A stretch of 64,000 nucleotides of DNA from Ruminococcoides sp052118065 (GTDB lineage: Bacteria > Bacillota > Clostridia > Oscillospirales > Acutalibacteraceae), in NCBI GenBank assembly GCA_052118065.1, contig JBQKHY010000001.1:124001-188000 (forward strand). The letters are read 5' to 3'. Numbering within the stretch: the stretch's first letter is position 1; each line of letters starts with the position of its first letter. The notes beneath the pieces are model-generated. The model was not told the origin of the DNA. It worked only from the letters and a program-made list of their open reading frames with translations, and made no database searches. The position numbers were made by a program, and so were the translations under genes. This document shows, in pieces, positions 8,471-17,395 of the stretch.

Positions 8471-9595
8471 ATGAAGAAAGAACTAACATATGTTGCTACT
8501 TGCCTTTTAGGTGTAGAGGGTCTTGTAGCTAAGGAACTAAAATTTATGGGTGCTAAAGATGTAACACCTGAGAACGGCAGAGTAATTTTTAAGGGTGATT
8601 ACAATATTCTTGCAAGAGCCAATATTTGTAGTCGATATGCCGAGAGAATTATGATTCTTTTAGGCACATTTTATGCCAGAACATTTGAAGAACTTTTCAA
8701 CGGTGTAAGCAAAATCAAATGGTCTGAATATATTGATAAGGATGACAATTTCCCTGTAAAAGGAACTTGCCTTTCAAGTCAGCTAATGTCTGTACCTGAC
8801 TGTCAGAAGATTATTAAGAAAGCCTCAGCAAAGTCACTTTCTAAGGCTTATGGGGTAGAATGGCTGAATGATGATGGTGATTTACACCAAATTCAGTTCC
8901 TAATCTTTAAAGATAAAGTTTCTATTATGCTGGATACAACAGGCAAAGGTCTTTATAAAAGAGGTTATAGAGAAAATTCAAATGATGCACCTATCAAAGA
9001 AACTTTAGCAGCAGTTTTGGCTGAACTTTCTATGGTTAGAGCCAACCATACAGTAATTGACCCAATGTGTGGCAGTGGTACAATTTTAATTGAAAGTGCC
9101 TTAAAAGCTATGAAAATTGCACCGGGACTAAACAGAGAATTTTCAGCAGAAAATTGGAAACAAATTCCTAGTGAAGTGTGGGAACAGGAGAGAGAAAAGG
9201 CAAAATCAGAAATCAATACCGATTGTGCATTTAAGGGTATCGGTTATGATATTGATGAAGAAAGCCTAAATATCGCCAGAGAAAATGCAGAAAAAGCCGG
9301 TGTAGCCGATAGAATTACTTTTGAGCATAGAGATATAAAGGACTTTGTTCATGATACCGAGAGAGGTACAGTTATTACCAACCCTCCTTACGGTGAGAGA
9401 CTTCTTGATATTGATAGGGCAAGAGAACTTTATAAAATTATGGGTAAAAAATTCGTCAAAAAAGACGGTTGGAGTTATACTATAATATCACCGGATGATG
9501 AATTTGAAAAAATCTTTGGTCGCAAAGCTGACAAGAGAAGAAAGCTATATAACGGTATGCTAAAGTGCCAAGCATATATGTACTTTAAGCGTTAA
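8471..9595 (+). CDS. THUMP-domain class I RNA methyltransferase (RlmL N-terminal-like)
   Basis: This SAM-dependent methyltransferase probably modifies guanine N2 in 23S rRNA. The THUMP domain occupies roughly residues 1-160 and the Rossmann methyltransferase the rest. DPMCGSGT (~200) is the motif adjoining SAM binding and NPPYGER (~308) is the catalytic N-P-P-Y motif of N2-guanine or N6-adenine enzymes. The ATG at 8471 follows GGAG; an upstream in-frame ATG at 8420 lies within the hpf terminator and is not used. The exact target base is inferred from family similarity only. Confidence 0.87.
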   Translation: MKKELTYVATCLLGVEGLVAKELKFMGAKDVTPENGRVIFKGDYNILARANICSRYAERIMILLGTFYARTFEELFNGVSKIKWSEYIDKDDNFPVKGTCLSSQLMSVPDCQKIIKKASAKSLSKAYGVEWLNDDGDLHQIQFLIFKDKVSIMLDTTGKGLYKRGYRENSNDAPIKETLAAVLAELSMVRANHTVIDPMCGSGTILIESALKAMKIAPGLNREFSAENWKQIPSEVWEQEREKAKSEINTDCAFKGIGYDIDEESLNIARENAEKAGVADRITFEHRDIKDFVHDTERGTVITNPPYGERLLDIDRARELYKIMGKKFVKKDGWSYTIISPDDEFEKIFGRKADKRRKLYNGMLKCQAYMYFKR

Positions 9596-9671
9596 GTGAA
9601 ACTTATGTGATAATATGTACATTAAATAGAAAAATGTATATAAGATTTTGAAAAAAATCCCTATAAAGGTC

Positions 9672-9731
9672 TTGACTGTATGAAAAACTGGTGCTACAAT
9701 ATATTTAGCACTCAGAGATAGAGAGTGCTAA
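9672..9731 (+). promoter_or_regulatory. groESL promoter with CIRCE operator
   Basis: TTGACT (9672-9677) and TACAAT (9695-9700) are spaced by exactly 17 bp, a good sigma-A promoter. Just downstream lies a perfect CIRCE element, TTAGCACTC (9705-9713), a 9-bp spacer, and GAGTGCTAA (9723-9731), the binding site of the heat-shock repressor HrcA. hrcA itself is not in the window. Confidence 0.95.
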
Positions 9732-9768
9732 AATAAGTAGATGAACAACTTTAAGGAGGATAAATATT

Positions 9769-10053
9769 ATGACAATCAAACCATTAGCAGACAAAGTAGT
9801 TGTTAAGGTAGAAGAGGCTGAACAGACAACAGCTTCCGGTATTGTTCTTTCTACATCAGCACAGGAGAAACCTGCTTTCGCTACAGTAGTAGCAGTAGGT
9901 CCGGGTGGTGTAGTAGACGGTGAAAAGGTAGAAATGACAGTTAAAGTAGGCGACAAGGTAGTTACTTCTAAGTATAGTGGTACTGAAATTAAACTTGACG
10001 GTGAAGAATACACTATCGTTTCACAGTCAGATATTCTTGCTATTGTTGAATAA
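9769..10053 (+). CDS. groS: Co-chaperonin GroES
   Basis: The heptameric lid of the GroEL folding chamber. The 94-residue protein begins with IKPLADKVVVKVEEAEQTTASGIVL, the family signature, and carries the mobile loop in residues ~17-32. It follows the CIRCE-controlled promoter, has AAGGAGG before the ATG, and is 19 bp from groEL. Confidence 0.97.
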   Translation: MTIKPLADKVVVKVEEAEQTTASGIVLSTSAQEKPAFATVVAVGPGGVVDGEKVEMTVKVGDKVVTSKYSGTEIKLDGEEYTIVSQSDILAIVE

Positions 10054-10072
10054 GAAGAGAGGTTAATAAATT

Positions 10073-11701
10073 ATGGCTAAACAAATGCTTTATGGTGAAG
10101 AGGCAAGAAAGGCTTTAATGTCCGGTATTGACCAACTTGCTGATACAGTTAAAATTACACTAGGTCCTAAGGGCAGAAATGTTGTTCTAGATAAGAAATT
10201 CGGTGCACCACTAATCACTAACGATGGTGTTACTATTGCTAAAGAAATCGAACTGGAAGACCCATTTGAAAATATGGGTGCTCAGCTAGTTAAGGAAGTT
10301 TCAACAAAGACTAACGATGTTGCCGGTGACGGTACAACAACAGCTACTCTACTAGCACAGGCTCTTATCCGTGAAGGTATGAAGAATGTTACTGCAGGTG
10401 CAAACCCAATGGTACTAAAGAACGGTATCAAAAAGGCAGTTAACAAGGCAGTTGAAACTCTAAAGAAGAATTCTAAGGTTGTTTCAGGCACAGAAGATAT
10501 TGCAAGAGTTGCAACAATCTCATCAGCTGACCCACTAATCGGTAAGCTAATTGCTGAAGCAATGGAAAAGGTTTCTACTGACGGTGTTATCACAGTAGAA
10601 GAATCAAAGACTGCTGAAACATATTCAGAAGTTGTAGAAGGTATGATGTTTGACAGAGGTTACATTGCACCTTATATGGTAACAGATACAGACAAGATGG
10701 TTGCTGAACTTGATGATTGTCTAATTCTTATTACTGATAAGAAGATTTCAACAACTCAGGAAATTCTACCTCTACTAGAACAGATTGTTCAGGCAGGTAA
10801 GAAACTTCTAATCATTGCTGAAGATGTTGAAGGTGAAGCACTAACAACTCTAGTTCTTAACAAACTTCGTGGTACATTTACTTGTGTTGCAGTTAAGGCT
10901 CCTGGCTTTGGTGACAGAAGAAAAGAAATGTTACAGGATATTGCTATCCTAACAGGTGGTCAGGTTATCACATCAGACCTAGGTCTTGAACTAAAGGATT
11001 GTACAATTGATCAGCTAGGTACTGCTCGTCAGGTTAAGGTTGACAAGGAAAACACAATCATTGTTGATGGTGCAGGTGACTCTCAGGCAATCAAGGATAG
11101 AGTAAACAACATCCGTTCACAGATTGAAACAACAACATCTGAATTTGATAAAGAAAAGCTACAGGAAAGACTAGCTAAACTAGCCGGTGGTGTTGCAGTT
11201 ATCAAAGTAGGTGCTGCTACAGAAATCGAAATGAAGGAACAGAAGCTTCGTATTGAAGATGCTCTATCTGCTACAAAGGCTGCTGTTGAAGAAGGTATCG
11301 TAGCCGGTGGTGGTACTGCTCTTGTAAACACAATCAGTGCAGTTTCTGAACTTGTTAACGAAACTGAGGGTGACGAACTAACAGGTGTTAAGATTGTTCT
11401 TAAGGCTCTTGAAGAACCTGTTCGTCAGATTGCTGCTAATGCCGGTGTTGAAGGCTCAGTTATCCTAAATAATATCCTAGAAAAGAACGAAGTAAACTAT
11501 GGTTACAACGCTCTAACAGGTGAATATATGGATATGATGAAGAACGGTATTGTTGACCCAACTAAGGTTACTCGTTCAGCTCTACAGAATGCATCATCAG
11601 TTGCATCAATGGTTCTAACAACAGAATCACTTGTAAGTGATATTAAAGAACCTGCTGCTCCTGCTCAGCCACAAACGCCTGATATGGGCGGTATGTACTA
11701 A
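10073..11701 (+). CDS. groL: Chaperonin GroEL
   Basis: ATP-dependent protein-folding chamber, 542 residues, full length. The ATP-site motifs GPKGRNVVLD and NDGVTI, plus GDGTTTAT (~86-93), and the C-terminal GGMY tail are visible. It forms an operon with groES and ends at a strong terminator. Confidence 0.98.
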   Translation: MAKQMLYGEEARKALMSGIDQLADTVKITLGPKGRNVVLDKKFGAPLITNDGVTIAKEIELEDPFENMGAQLVKEVSTKTNDVAGDGTTTATLLAQALIREGMKNVTAGANPMVLKNGIKKAVNKAVETLKKNSKVVSGTEDIARVATISSADPLIGKLIAEAMEKVSTDGVITVEESKTAETYSEVVEGMMFDRGYIAPYMVTDTDKMVAELDDCLILITDKKISTTQEILPLLEQIVQAGKKLLIIAEDVEGEALTTLVLNKLRGTFTCVAVKAPGFGDRRKEMLQDIAILTGGQVITSDLGLELKDCTIDQLGTARQVKVDKENTIIVDGAGDSQAIKDRVNNIRSQIETTTSEFDKEKLQERLAKLAGGVAVIKVGAATEIEMKEQKLRIEDALSATKAAVEEGIVAGGGTALVNTISAVSELVNETEGDELTGVKIVLKALEEPVRQIAANAGVEGSVILNNILEKNEVNYGYNALTGEYMDMMKNGIVDPTKVTRSALQNASSVASMVLTTESLVSDIKEPAAPAQPQTPDMGGMY

Positions 11702-11725
11702 TACCAAACTTAAAATTTTAAATTT

Positions 11726-11754
11726 AAAGTCCATCCTTTTGGGTGGACTTTTTT
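11726..11754 (+). terminator. Terminator after groEL
   Basis: AAAGTCCATCC pairs with GGGTGGACTTT (one G-U pair) around a TTTT loop and is followed by more T residues. Confidence 0.88.
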
Positions 11755-11859
11755 CTTTGTACTTATATACTAATTTTATGCGTATTGTGATAAAATAATC
11801 TTAATAACTACCAAAAATAATAACAAAATATTATATTATGACATTTTCTGTAAAATATA

Positions 11860-11868
11860 TGGTATAAT
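11860..11868 (+). promoter_or_regulatory. Extended -10 promoter for the VanZ-like gene
   Basis: TGGTATAAT is a TGn extended -10 element about 29 bp before the ATG at 11897. A recognisable -35 is poor (ATGACA at 19 bp), as is usual for extended -10 promoters. Confidence 0.55.
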
Positions 11869-11896
11869 TATAAACGCTTTATGAAAGGAGAAGGTT

Positions 11897-12490
11897 ATGA
11901 ATAAAACAGTTTATGTTATTAAGCTAATAATTTCAATTCTTATTGGTGTAGTAGGTGGATATTTATTGTATAACTTTGCACTAATGGATATGGTTCCTAC
12001 TATTTTAGGTGATACAATATATATGCTAAGTAGTATATTGACAATGATATTGTCAATGGTAGCTTGTACATTCATTGTGTATTTAATTATGGGACTAAAG
12101 GTCCACCCAATTGTATTTAAGGTTGTAGTAGCCTTATACTTTTTGTTCCTATTATTTGTTCTATATGGTCGTAATTCTTCTATAAGAGAAATGAATTTCA
12201 ACCTAATTGCATCATTACAAGAATTAACCACTGACTCTGAATTGTTATTACAATTTATCCTAAATATAATTGTGCTAATGCCGATTGCATACTTCTTTAA
12301 GAATAAGGGTGTAATTTTTACAGAACTTATTTTTCTAGTAATTTCATTCGGTATAGAAATTATGCAGTATATAACTGCAAGAGGTTTCTTTGATACTCTT
12401 GATATTGTTTGTTATATGATTGGTATGAATTTAGCATATCTATTCTTTAGATTAACTAAAGTTGATATAGTAAAAAGAAAACAAGCATAA
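11897..12490 (+). CDS. VanZ-like membrane protein
   Basis: The 197-residue product has five hydrophobic segments. Its final third has the VanZ-family pattern with a glutamate in a membrane helix (EIMQYITARGFFDTLDI). VanZ proteins are best known for low-level teicoplanin resistance, but most homologues have no proven role. It has its own promoter and terminator. A second, clearly different VanZ-like gene lies at 32334. Antibiotic resistance should not be assumed. Confidence 0.75.
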   Translation: MNKTVYVIKLIISILIGVVGGYLLYNFALMDMVPTILGDTIYMLSSILTMILSMVACTFIVYLIMGLKVHPIVFKVVVALYFLFLLFVLYGRNSSIREMNFNLIASLQELTTDSELLLQFILNIIVLMPIAYFFKNKGVIFTELIFLVISFGIEIMQYITARGFFDTLDIVCYMIGMNLAYLFFRLTKVDIVKRKQA

Positions 12491-12492
12491 AG

Positions 12493-12520
12493 AAAAGACC
12501 TGATAATTCAGGTCTTTTTT
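12493..12520 (+). terminator. Bidirectional terminator between the VanZ-like gene and gpsA
   Basis: AAAAGACCTGA and TCAGGTCTTTT form an 11-bp stem with a 4-nt loop. T-rich on one side and A-rich on the other, so it could serve both converging genes. Confidence 0.85.
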
Positions 12521-12540
12521 ATGTAAATATAAAATTTTAA

Positions 12541-13503
12541 TTAAAATTCACTTCTAACATCTCTCTTAAACAGAGCATCAAGTGCAGGAGTGATTTCTTT
12601 ATTTTCAAATAGAACTTCATATAGCTGATTAACAATAGGCATTTCAACATCCATTTTCTTAGCTAATTTGTAAATTGCCTTAGTTGTCATAACACCCTCA
12701 GCAAGTTTTTCAAACTTTTCACCCTTTATCAGCTGTTCACCATACATTCTGTTGTGACTCCACTTAGAGAACAAAGTAGCCTCATAGTCACCAAGATGAC
12801 AAAGTCCATATGCACTCATTTCATTACCACCCATAACTTTAATAAGGGTAGCAACCTCTCTAGGTGCTCTGGCCATTAGGCCACCTTTTAGGCTTGTATA
12901 TCCAAGTCCATCAAGCATACCGGCACAAATGCCGATAACATTCTTTGCAGCAGCACCGATTTCTGTACCGATTAAATCTGTACCTATGTAAAAACGAATA
13001 AGCTCACTGTTAAATTCTTTAACCAGCTTTCTCTTAACTTCTTCATCTTCACTGTCAATAACCATACAGTTAGGAATACCTCTTACATAGTCTTGAGGAT
13101 GTCCCGGACCAACCCAAACTGCAACCTTAGTTTTGTCTTTGTCAATAAACTCACTGACAACTTCACTAAGTCTTTCACCGGTAGTTTCTTCAATACCTTT
13201 CATACATAATACAATAGTTTTGCCGGTAAGGTCGTACTTAGCAATATCAGTCATATATTCTCTAAGGTGCTGACAACTAATAGAAATAACAATAACCTCA
13301 GCCCTTTCAACTGAATACTTAAGGTCAGAAGAAACCTCAATAGAGTCAGGGTAGGAAAGGTAGTCATTCTTTCTGTTGTTCTTTAGAGCAATAAATTCAG
13401 GTGCATTTTCCAGTCCACCGGAAAGTACATCATGACCGATTTTGTCAAGATACCAGGCAATACAACTGCCCCAGCGTCCACATCCAAGTACAGATATTTT
13501 CAT
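12541..13503 (-). CDS. gpsA: NAD(P)H-dependent glycerol-3-phosphate dehydrogenase
   Basis: GpsA reduces dihydroxyacetone phosphate to sn-glycerol-3-phosphate for phospholipid synthesis. The 320-residue product starts with the Rossmann motif ISVLGCGRWGSC and contains IGAAAKNVIG with the catalytic lysine (~185) and the LCHLGDYEATLFS region. Length is normal. The structured RNA at 13540-13717 lies just upstream on the same strand. Confidence 0.92.
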   Translation of the reverse strand: MKISVLGCGRWGSCIAWYLDKIGHDVLSGGLENAPEFIALKNNRKNDYLSYPDSIEVSSDLKYSVERAEVIVISISCQHLREYMTDIAKYDLTGKTIVLCMKGIEETTGERLSEVVSEFIDKDKTKVAVWVGPGHPQDYVRGIPNCMVIDSEDEEVKRKLVKEFNSELIRFYIGTDLIGTEIGAAAKNVIGICAGMLDGLGYTSLKGGLMARAPREVATLIKVMGGNEMSAYGLCHLGDYEATLFSKWSHNRMYGEQLIKGEKFEKLAEGVMTTKAIYKLAKKMDVEMPIVNQLYEVLFENKEITPALDALFKRDVRSEF

Positions 13504-13535
13504 ATATAAACTCCTCGCAAATTTAAAAAATTATA

Positions 13536-13717
13536 GAAAAACCCCACCTGACCGTAAATGCCTAAATATAACCTGCCTACAAAATGACAGGTGGGTGCAC
13601 TCCCAACAGCTTTAGGATCCCTAATGAATCATAAGGTCTTCAACACCGCATATGGAGTCCGTGCTCCCTTTTAAAAAGTTGTAGGGTTATTTTCGCATAT
13701 TCGCAAATCAGGTAGGG
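13536..13717 (-). ncRNA. ssrS: Candidate 6S RNA (SsrS-like) structured RNA
   Basis: The minus strand folds into a long rod. The 5' CCCC-U-ACCUGA pairs with 3' UCAGGU-GGGG; AUAACC plus CUACAA pair with UUGUAG and GGUUAU further in. Next comes an asymmetric unpaired region of about 10 nt per side. An upper stem then forms (GGGAGCAC with GUGCACCC), with UUAGG-GAU-CCUAA near the tip. A T-run follows directly. Size (~180 nt), closing stem, internal bubble and apical stem match the 6S RNA plan of a promoter mimic that binds sigma-A RNA polymerase. No primary-sequence search could be run, so another structured RNA remains possible. Confidence 0.6.
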
Positions 13718-13731
13718 GAATAAACTAAATC

Positions 13732-14034
13732 TTAGATTTCATCCTCGTCATCGAAAAGTTTTTCAAAGTTAGCTTCAAACTTTTCTGCTAAATAATCTAG
13801 TAAATCTTCATCGTCAATTTCAGCAAATTCTTCTTCACCGTTATCGTTGATGATAGCTTCCATAATATAGTATTCTCCGGCATCGTTTACACTATCCTCA
13901 GGATTTTCATAAAATGGATAAAGTGCATAGTATTCACTATCTTCATGTTCAATAGTGTCCAGAATTTCAAAGCTGTGTTCGTTACCTTCATCATCAATAA
14001 GTGTGATAAGATCAGGTGCAAATTCATTGTTCAT
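13732..14034 (-). CDS. DUF1292 acidic protein (YrzB family)
   Basis: The 100-residue acidic protein has the DUF1292 pattern ITLIDDEGNEHSFEILDTIE followed by YYALYPF. The family is widespread in Firmicutes, usually beside yrzL/ruvX or alaS, and has no proven function. It has no membrane segment. Here it sits alone, divergent from the polysaccharide genes and upstream of the structured RNA. Confidence 0.85.
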   Translation of the reverse strand: MNNEFAPDLITLIDDEGNEHSFEILDTIEHEDSEYYALYPFYENPEDSVNDAGEYYIMEAIINDNGEEEFAEIDDEDLLDYLAEKFEANFEKLFDDEDEI

Positions 14035-14149
14035 TTAGCTTCACCTCAATTTCTATACATATATTTTACCCAACTAAGTGCCATAAGTCAAGGAAAAATA
14101 TGTGTAAAATTTCAAAAAATAATTAAATTTACGAATTAATTATTTTTTA

Positions 14150-14178
14150 TTGATTTAATAGCTTTCTTGATATATAAT
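14150..14178 (+). promoter_or_regulatory. Sigma-A promoter for the polysaccharide genes
   Basis: TTGATT (14150-14155) and TATAAT (14173-14178) are 17 bp apart, about 45 bp before the TTG start of the sugar transferase gene. Confidence 0.75.
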
Positions 14179-14222
14179 ATAACTTATGTATGTGCATTTT
14201 ATTCTAGAACGGAGAATTTATT

Positions 14223-14912
14223 TTGTTAAAAGATTTTGATAAACTCCCTGAGGAGTTCCAATGTCCGGAAGTTAAGAAATATTACGATATATTAAAAAAG
14301 AAAAAAACCAGTATTATTCTTAAGAGAATATCCGATATTATTTTGTCAATTATTTTGATTATATTACTTACAATACCAATGCTTGTTATTGCTTTTATTA
14401 TCAAGATTAGTGCCACCAAAGGCCCTGTATTTTATAAGCAAGAGCGTGTTACTAAGTACGGTAAGCACTTTATGATTTTAAAGTTCAGAACAATGATTGT
14501 TGGTTCTGACCAGTGTGGTGAACTTCTCACCAAAGAAGGTGACGAAAGAGTTACCTTAATCGGCAGAGCCTTAAGAAAATATAGACTTGACGAATTACCA
14601 CAGATTTTCCATGTACTAACAGGTAAAATGACTATTGTGGGTACAAGACCTGAAGTTGTAAAGTATGTTGAACAGTATAAACCTGTGTATTATGCAACAC
14701 TTCTTTTACCTGCCGGTATTACAAGTTTTGCTTCTATTAAGTATAAAGATGAGAACAAACTCCTTAAAGAAGGAGATGATGTTGATGCAACATATATCAA
14801 CAAAATTCTTCCTGATAAAATGCGATATAATTTAAAGTATCTTCAAAGATTTAGATTAAGAAGAGATTTTAGCTTAATGCTAAAGACAGTTAAAGAAGTA
14901 TTTAAACGATAG
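14223..14912 (+). CDS. Undecaprenyl-phosphate sugar phosphotransferase (bacterial sugar transferase family)
   Basis: This enzyme transfers the first sugar-1-phosphate onto undecaprenyl phosphate to start a surface polysaccharide. The 229-residue protein is the short form: one N-terminal membrane segment (~40-65) and the catalytic domain with GPVFYKQERVTKYGK, the acidic motif KFRTM and LRKYRLDELPQ, then GTRPEV. The TTG start follows CGGAGAA. The next gene, 4 bp on, is a polymerase/ligase-like membrane protein, so the pair may build an exopolysaccharide. The sugar is unknown. Confidence 0.88.
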   Translation: MLKDFDKLPEEFQCPEVKKYYDILKKKKTSIILKRISDIILSIILIILLTIPMLVIAFIIKISATKGPVFYKQERVTKYGKHFMILKFRTMIVGSDQCGELLTKEGDERVTLIGRALRKYRLDELPQIFHVLTGKMTIVGTRPEVVKYVEQYKPVYYATLLLPAGITSFASIKYKDENKLLKEGDDVDATYINKILPDKMRYNLKYLQRFRLRRDFSLMLKTVKEVFKR

Positions 14913-14916
14913 GGAG

Positions 14917-16392
14917 GTGGGCAAAATTAGCCTACTGAATAACTCAAGCTATTTTAGAGTAAGTTTTATTTTATGTTTGTTTTTTACAAATGTAGCCTTT
15001 CTTCAAATACCGGCTTATGGTTTTTTAGTTATCCTTGCTATTTGGGGAATTTATCTTACTGTTAGAAATATAGTAAAATATAAAGCATATAAAAAAATGG
15101 AATTTGGTTTGTGGGCAATGGCTTTTTTAGGTGTTAACCTTATCACTGCCCTTATCCATATTACAGACAATTTCCTAATAAATATGTTGTTCTTTATTTT
15201 TGTATCGGTATGTTTCTTTGTTTTTTATGGAGCATATATTGAGGAACATACTAATACAAAGCATGAACTATATACAGTTGCAAGAATTTTTCTATATATG
15301 GTAACTATAATGCAAGTAGTAGGCATTGCTTGTCTTGTATTTAATGTTTCTTACCATAATGAATGGATAGACTTGATTGTATATGAAAATAGATTTACAG
15401 GTCTTTTCATTAATCCTAACCTTTGTGGTTTTGCATCTGTATTTGTTGTATTTTGTGTGCATATACTAACAATACATAAGTTTGACAGTAAGTATTCTGC
15501 TTTACCTGCTACATCAAGAATTTGGCTTTCATCAGGTCTGTTTATCAACATTCTGACTTTATTCTTGTGTGACAGTAATGCAAGTATGGTTTTGTTTCTT
15601 GGTTATGTTATTGTATTTGTTGTTACAAAGTTTATCACTTCAAGAGGTGACTATAAGAAGAAACAACTGATACTGAGATTTCTTTCCACATTAGTTGCAG
15701 GTGTTGTTATTATTTGTTGCACATATTTCCTAAGAAGTATTTGCCAAATCGGTGTATCAACACTTATTAATTCCAATAGCAATATTATTCTTTCAGACAG
15801 TGATGTAGGTTCAAATATTACAACAGTATTACCGGAAAATTCCGATGTTACTTTTGAACATGAAAATTCTAATGTTGATTCAGGTCGATTTACTTTGTGG
15901 AATCAAGCAATGACTATTTTCTCCCATCATCCTGTAATGGGTATCGGTAAGGGTAATATCCTTAGCTATAGCTACAAGTATATTGATGGTGGTATGCATT
16001 TTGCTAACCTGTACAGTGGTGACTTTGCAAGTATGTTTGCCTCATTTACAACAGATATTCACAATGCATACATAACTATCCTTGTATGTTCAGGTGTAAT
16101 TGGATTTTTGTTGTTTATGATTTTTGCCTTTAGAAACGGTATATCAATTACAAGGTATTTGTTTAGAAAAGGTAAAGAACTTGAACATGGCATTTTCCCA
16201 TGTTTATTCAGTTTTATTGTGTCATATCTGGTGTTTGCTTGTTTTGAGAAAGCACTGGTTTTTGATATATCATTTATGGTAATAATTTTCTGGTTTATTT
16301 TAGGTCAGATTATGTGCTATAATGTAAGAGAAAAGGAAGAACCACTAAAGGAACTTTCCTTTAAAGAAAGCGTTAGAAAAAACCTATTGTAA
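14917..16392 (+). CDS. O-antigen ligase/polymerase-like membrane protein
   Basis: The 491-residue product has 10-12 hydrophobic segments and one long outward loop (~residues 280-370) containing VDSGRFTLWNQAMTIFSHHPVMGIGKG, the Wzy_C/WaaL signature. It probably polymerises or transfers a polysaccharide made from the sugar-phosphate initiated by the upstream enzyme. The start is unclear: GTG at 14917 lies inside the SD AGGGAGGTG itself, while ATT at 14926 is in frame and correctly spaced. No flippase or other glycosyltransferase is adjacent. Confidence 0.8.
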   Translation: MGKISLLNNSSYFRVSFILCLFFTNVAFLQIPAYGFLVILAIWGIYLTVRNIVKYKAYKKMEFGLWAMAFLGVNLITALIHITDNFLINMLFFIFVSVCFFVFYGAYIEEHTNTKHELYTVARIFLYMVTIMQVVGIACLVFNVSYHNEWIDLIVYENRFTGLFINPNLCGFASVFVVFCVHILTIHKFDSKYSALPATSRIWLSSGLFINILTLFLCDSNASMVLFLGYVIVFVVTKFITSRGDYKKKQLILRFLSTLVAGVVIICCTYFLRSICQIGVSTLINSNSNIILSDSDVGSNITTVLPENSDVTFEHENSNVDSGRFTLWNQAMTIFSHHPVMGIGKGNILSYSYKYIDGGMHFANLYSGDFASMFASFTTDIHNAYITILVCSGVIGFLLFMIFAFRNGISITRYLFRKGKELEHGIFPCLFSFIVSYLVFACFEKALVFDISFMVIIFWFILGQIMCYNVREKEEPLKELSFKESVRKNLL

Positions 16393-16414
16393 AATTTAGC
16401 AAAAGGTGATTTTT

Positions 16415-16903
16415 ATGAAGTTCTATTTTTGCAAAGATACTTCAACAGTAAATTCAAGATTTGTAATTTATGATGAACTGGGTCATGTAAAGTACTATGT
16501 GCTAAGGGACTATAGCCATTCATATTGGAATCTTGTTATTACAGATATTAGCTTTAACAAGCTATGTACAATTAATTCTGTGCCATTGCCATTTATGAAA
16601 GCTTTTACTATTAAGAATAATGAAAGTACCATAAGGCTTGTTTTTAACAAAAATAAGTTTAGACCTATGTGCTATTATTACGGTATCAGTTGGAGAATTT
16701 GTGGTGATATTCTTGGCAAAAATTTTGAAATTAGAGATACAGACAACTCAGTTCTCTTAACTCATTACAAGAAATGGGCAGATTTATCAAAAGGTTATGA
16801 AATCAATATAACCGATAATGGGAGAGAGGTTTTTCTCCTTGCATCAGTTGTATGTGTTCATTTAATAGAAACAAACGAAAAGAAACAATTAGTAAAAGTG
16901 TGA
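16415..16903 (+). CDS. LURP-one-related (YxjI-like) protein
   Basis: The 162-residue protein starts MKFYFCKDTSTVNSRFVIYDELG and alternates beta-strand-like segments (YYVLRDYS, KLCTINSV, FEIRDTD), as in the tubby-like LURP-one family. Members are predicted phospholipid scramblase-like or membrane-associated proteins, with no firm function in bacteria. ATG 16415 follows AAAGGTGA and is preferred over GTG 16406. It lies between the polysaccharide genes and an Lrp regulator, 9 bp from the latter. Confidence 0.6.
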   Translation: MKFYFCKDTSTVNSRFVIYDELGHVKYYVLRDYSHSYWNLVITDISFNKLCTINSVPLPFMKAFTIKNNESTIRLVFNKNKFRPMCYYYGISWRICGDILGKNFEIRDTDNSVLLTHYKKWADLSKGYEINITDNGREVFLLASVVCVHLIETNEKKQLVKV

Positions 16904-16912
16904 GGTATTATT

Positions 16913-17395
16913 ATGAATAAGTTACTTAAGTTATTATCCGAAAATTCAAAATATACAGCATCAGAACTTGCGTTAATTCTTAGTGAGCCTGAGGACTACA
17001 TTAAGGCTCAGATTAAGGAATATGAAGAAAAAGGTATCATCAAAGGTTACAAGGCAGTTGTAAACTGGGAAAAGCTAGAAGACAAAGATGTTTCTGCTAT
17101 TATTGAAGTTAAGGTTGCTCCTGAACCAGAAACAGGCTTTGACAAGATTGCAGAGAAGATTATGGCATTTGATGAAGTTGAAACAGTAAACCTAATTGCA
17201 GGTTCATATGACCTTTCTCTAGTTGTTACAGGTAAGACTATGAATGATGTTGCATCATTTGTTAGCAGAAGACTATCACCTTTAGCAAATGTTCTATCAT
17301 GTCAAACTAACTTTATCTTAAAGAATTACAAAGAGGGTGGCGTTATTATGGCAGAAACTATTGAAGAAGAAGATAAAAGGAGCCTTGTATTATAA
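16913..17395 (+). CDS. Lrp/AsnC family transcriptional regulator
   Basis: The 160-residue protein has an N-terminal helix-turn-helix (residues ~1-50, TASELALILSEPEDYIKAQIKEYEEKGIIKGY) and a C-terminal RAM ligand-binding domain (~65-140). Such regulators sense amino acids. The stop overlaps the ATG of the following aminotransferase (TAATG), so the pair is translationally coupled and the regulator probably senses a substrate or product of that enzyme. Confidence 0.9.
   Translation: MNKLLKLLSENSKYTASELALILSEPEDYIKAQIKEYEEKGIIKGYKAVVNWEKLEDKDVSAIIEVKVAPEPETGFDKIAEKIMAFDEVETVNLIAGSYDLSLVVTGKTMNDVASFVSRRLSPLANVLSCQTNFILKNYKEGGVIMAETIEEEDKRSLVL

Noticed and set aside
9705..10013. Minus-strand ORF opposite groES
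   Set aside because: It covers the CIRCE element and groES and has a low-complexity Ser/Thr/Val composition typical of an antisense frame.
13945..14139. Plus-strand ORF of 64 codons opposite the DUF1292 gene
   Set aside because: No SD, no family features, and it runs against a well-supported gene.
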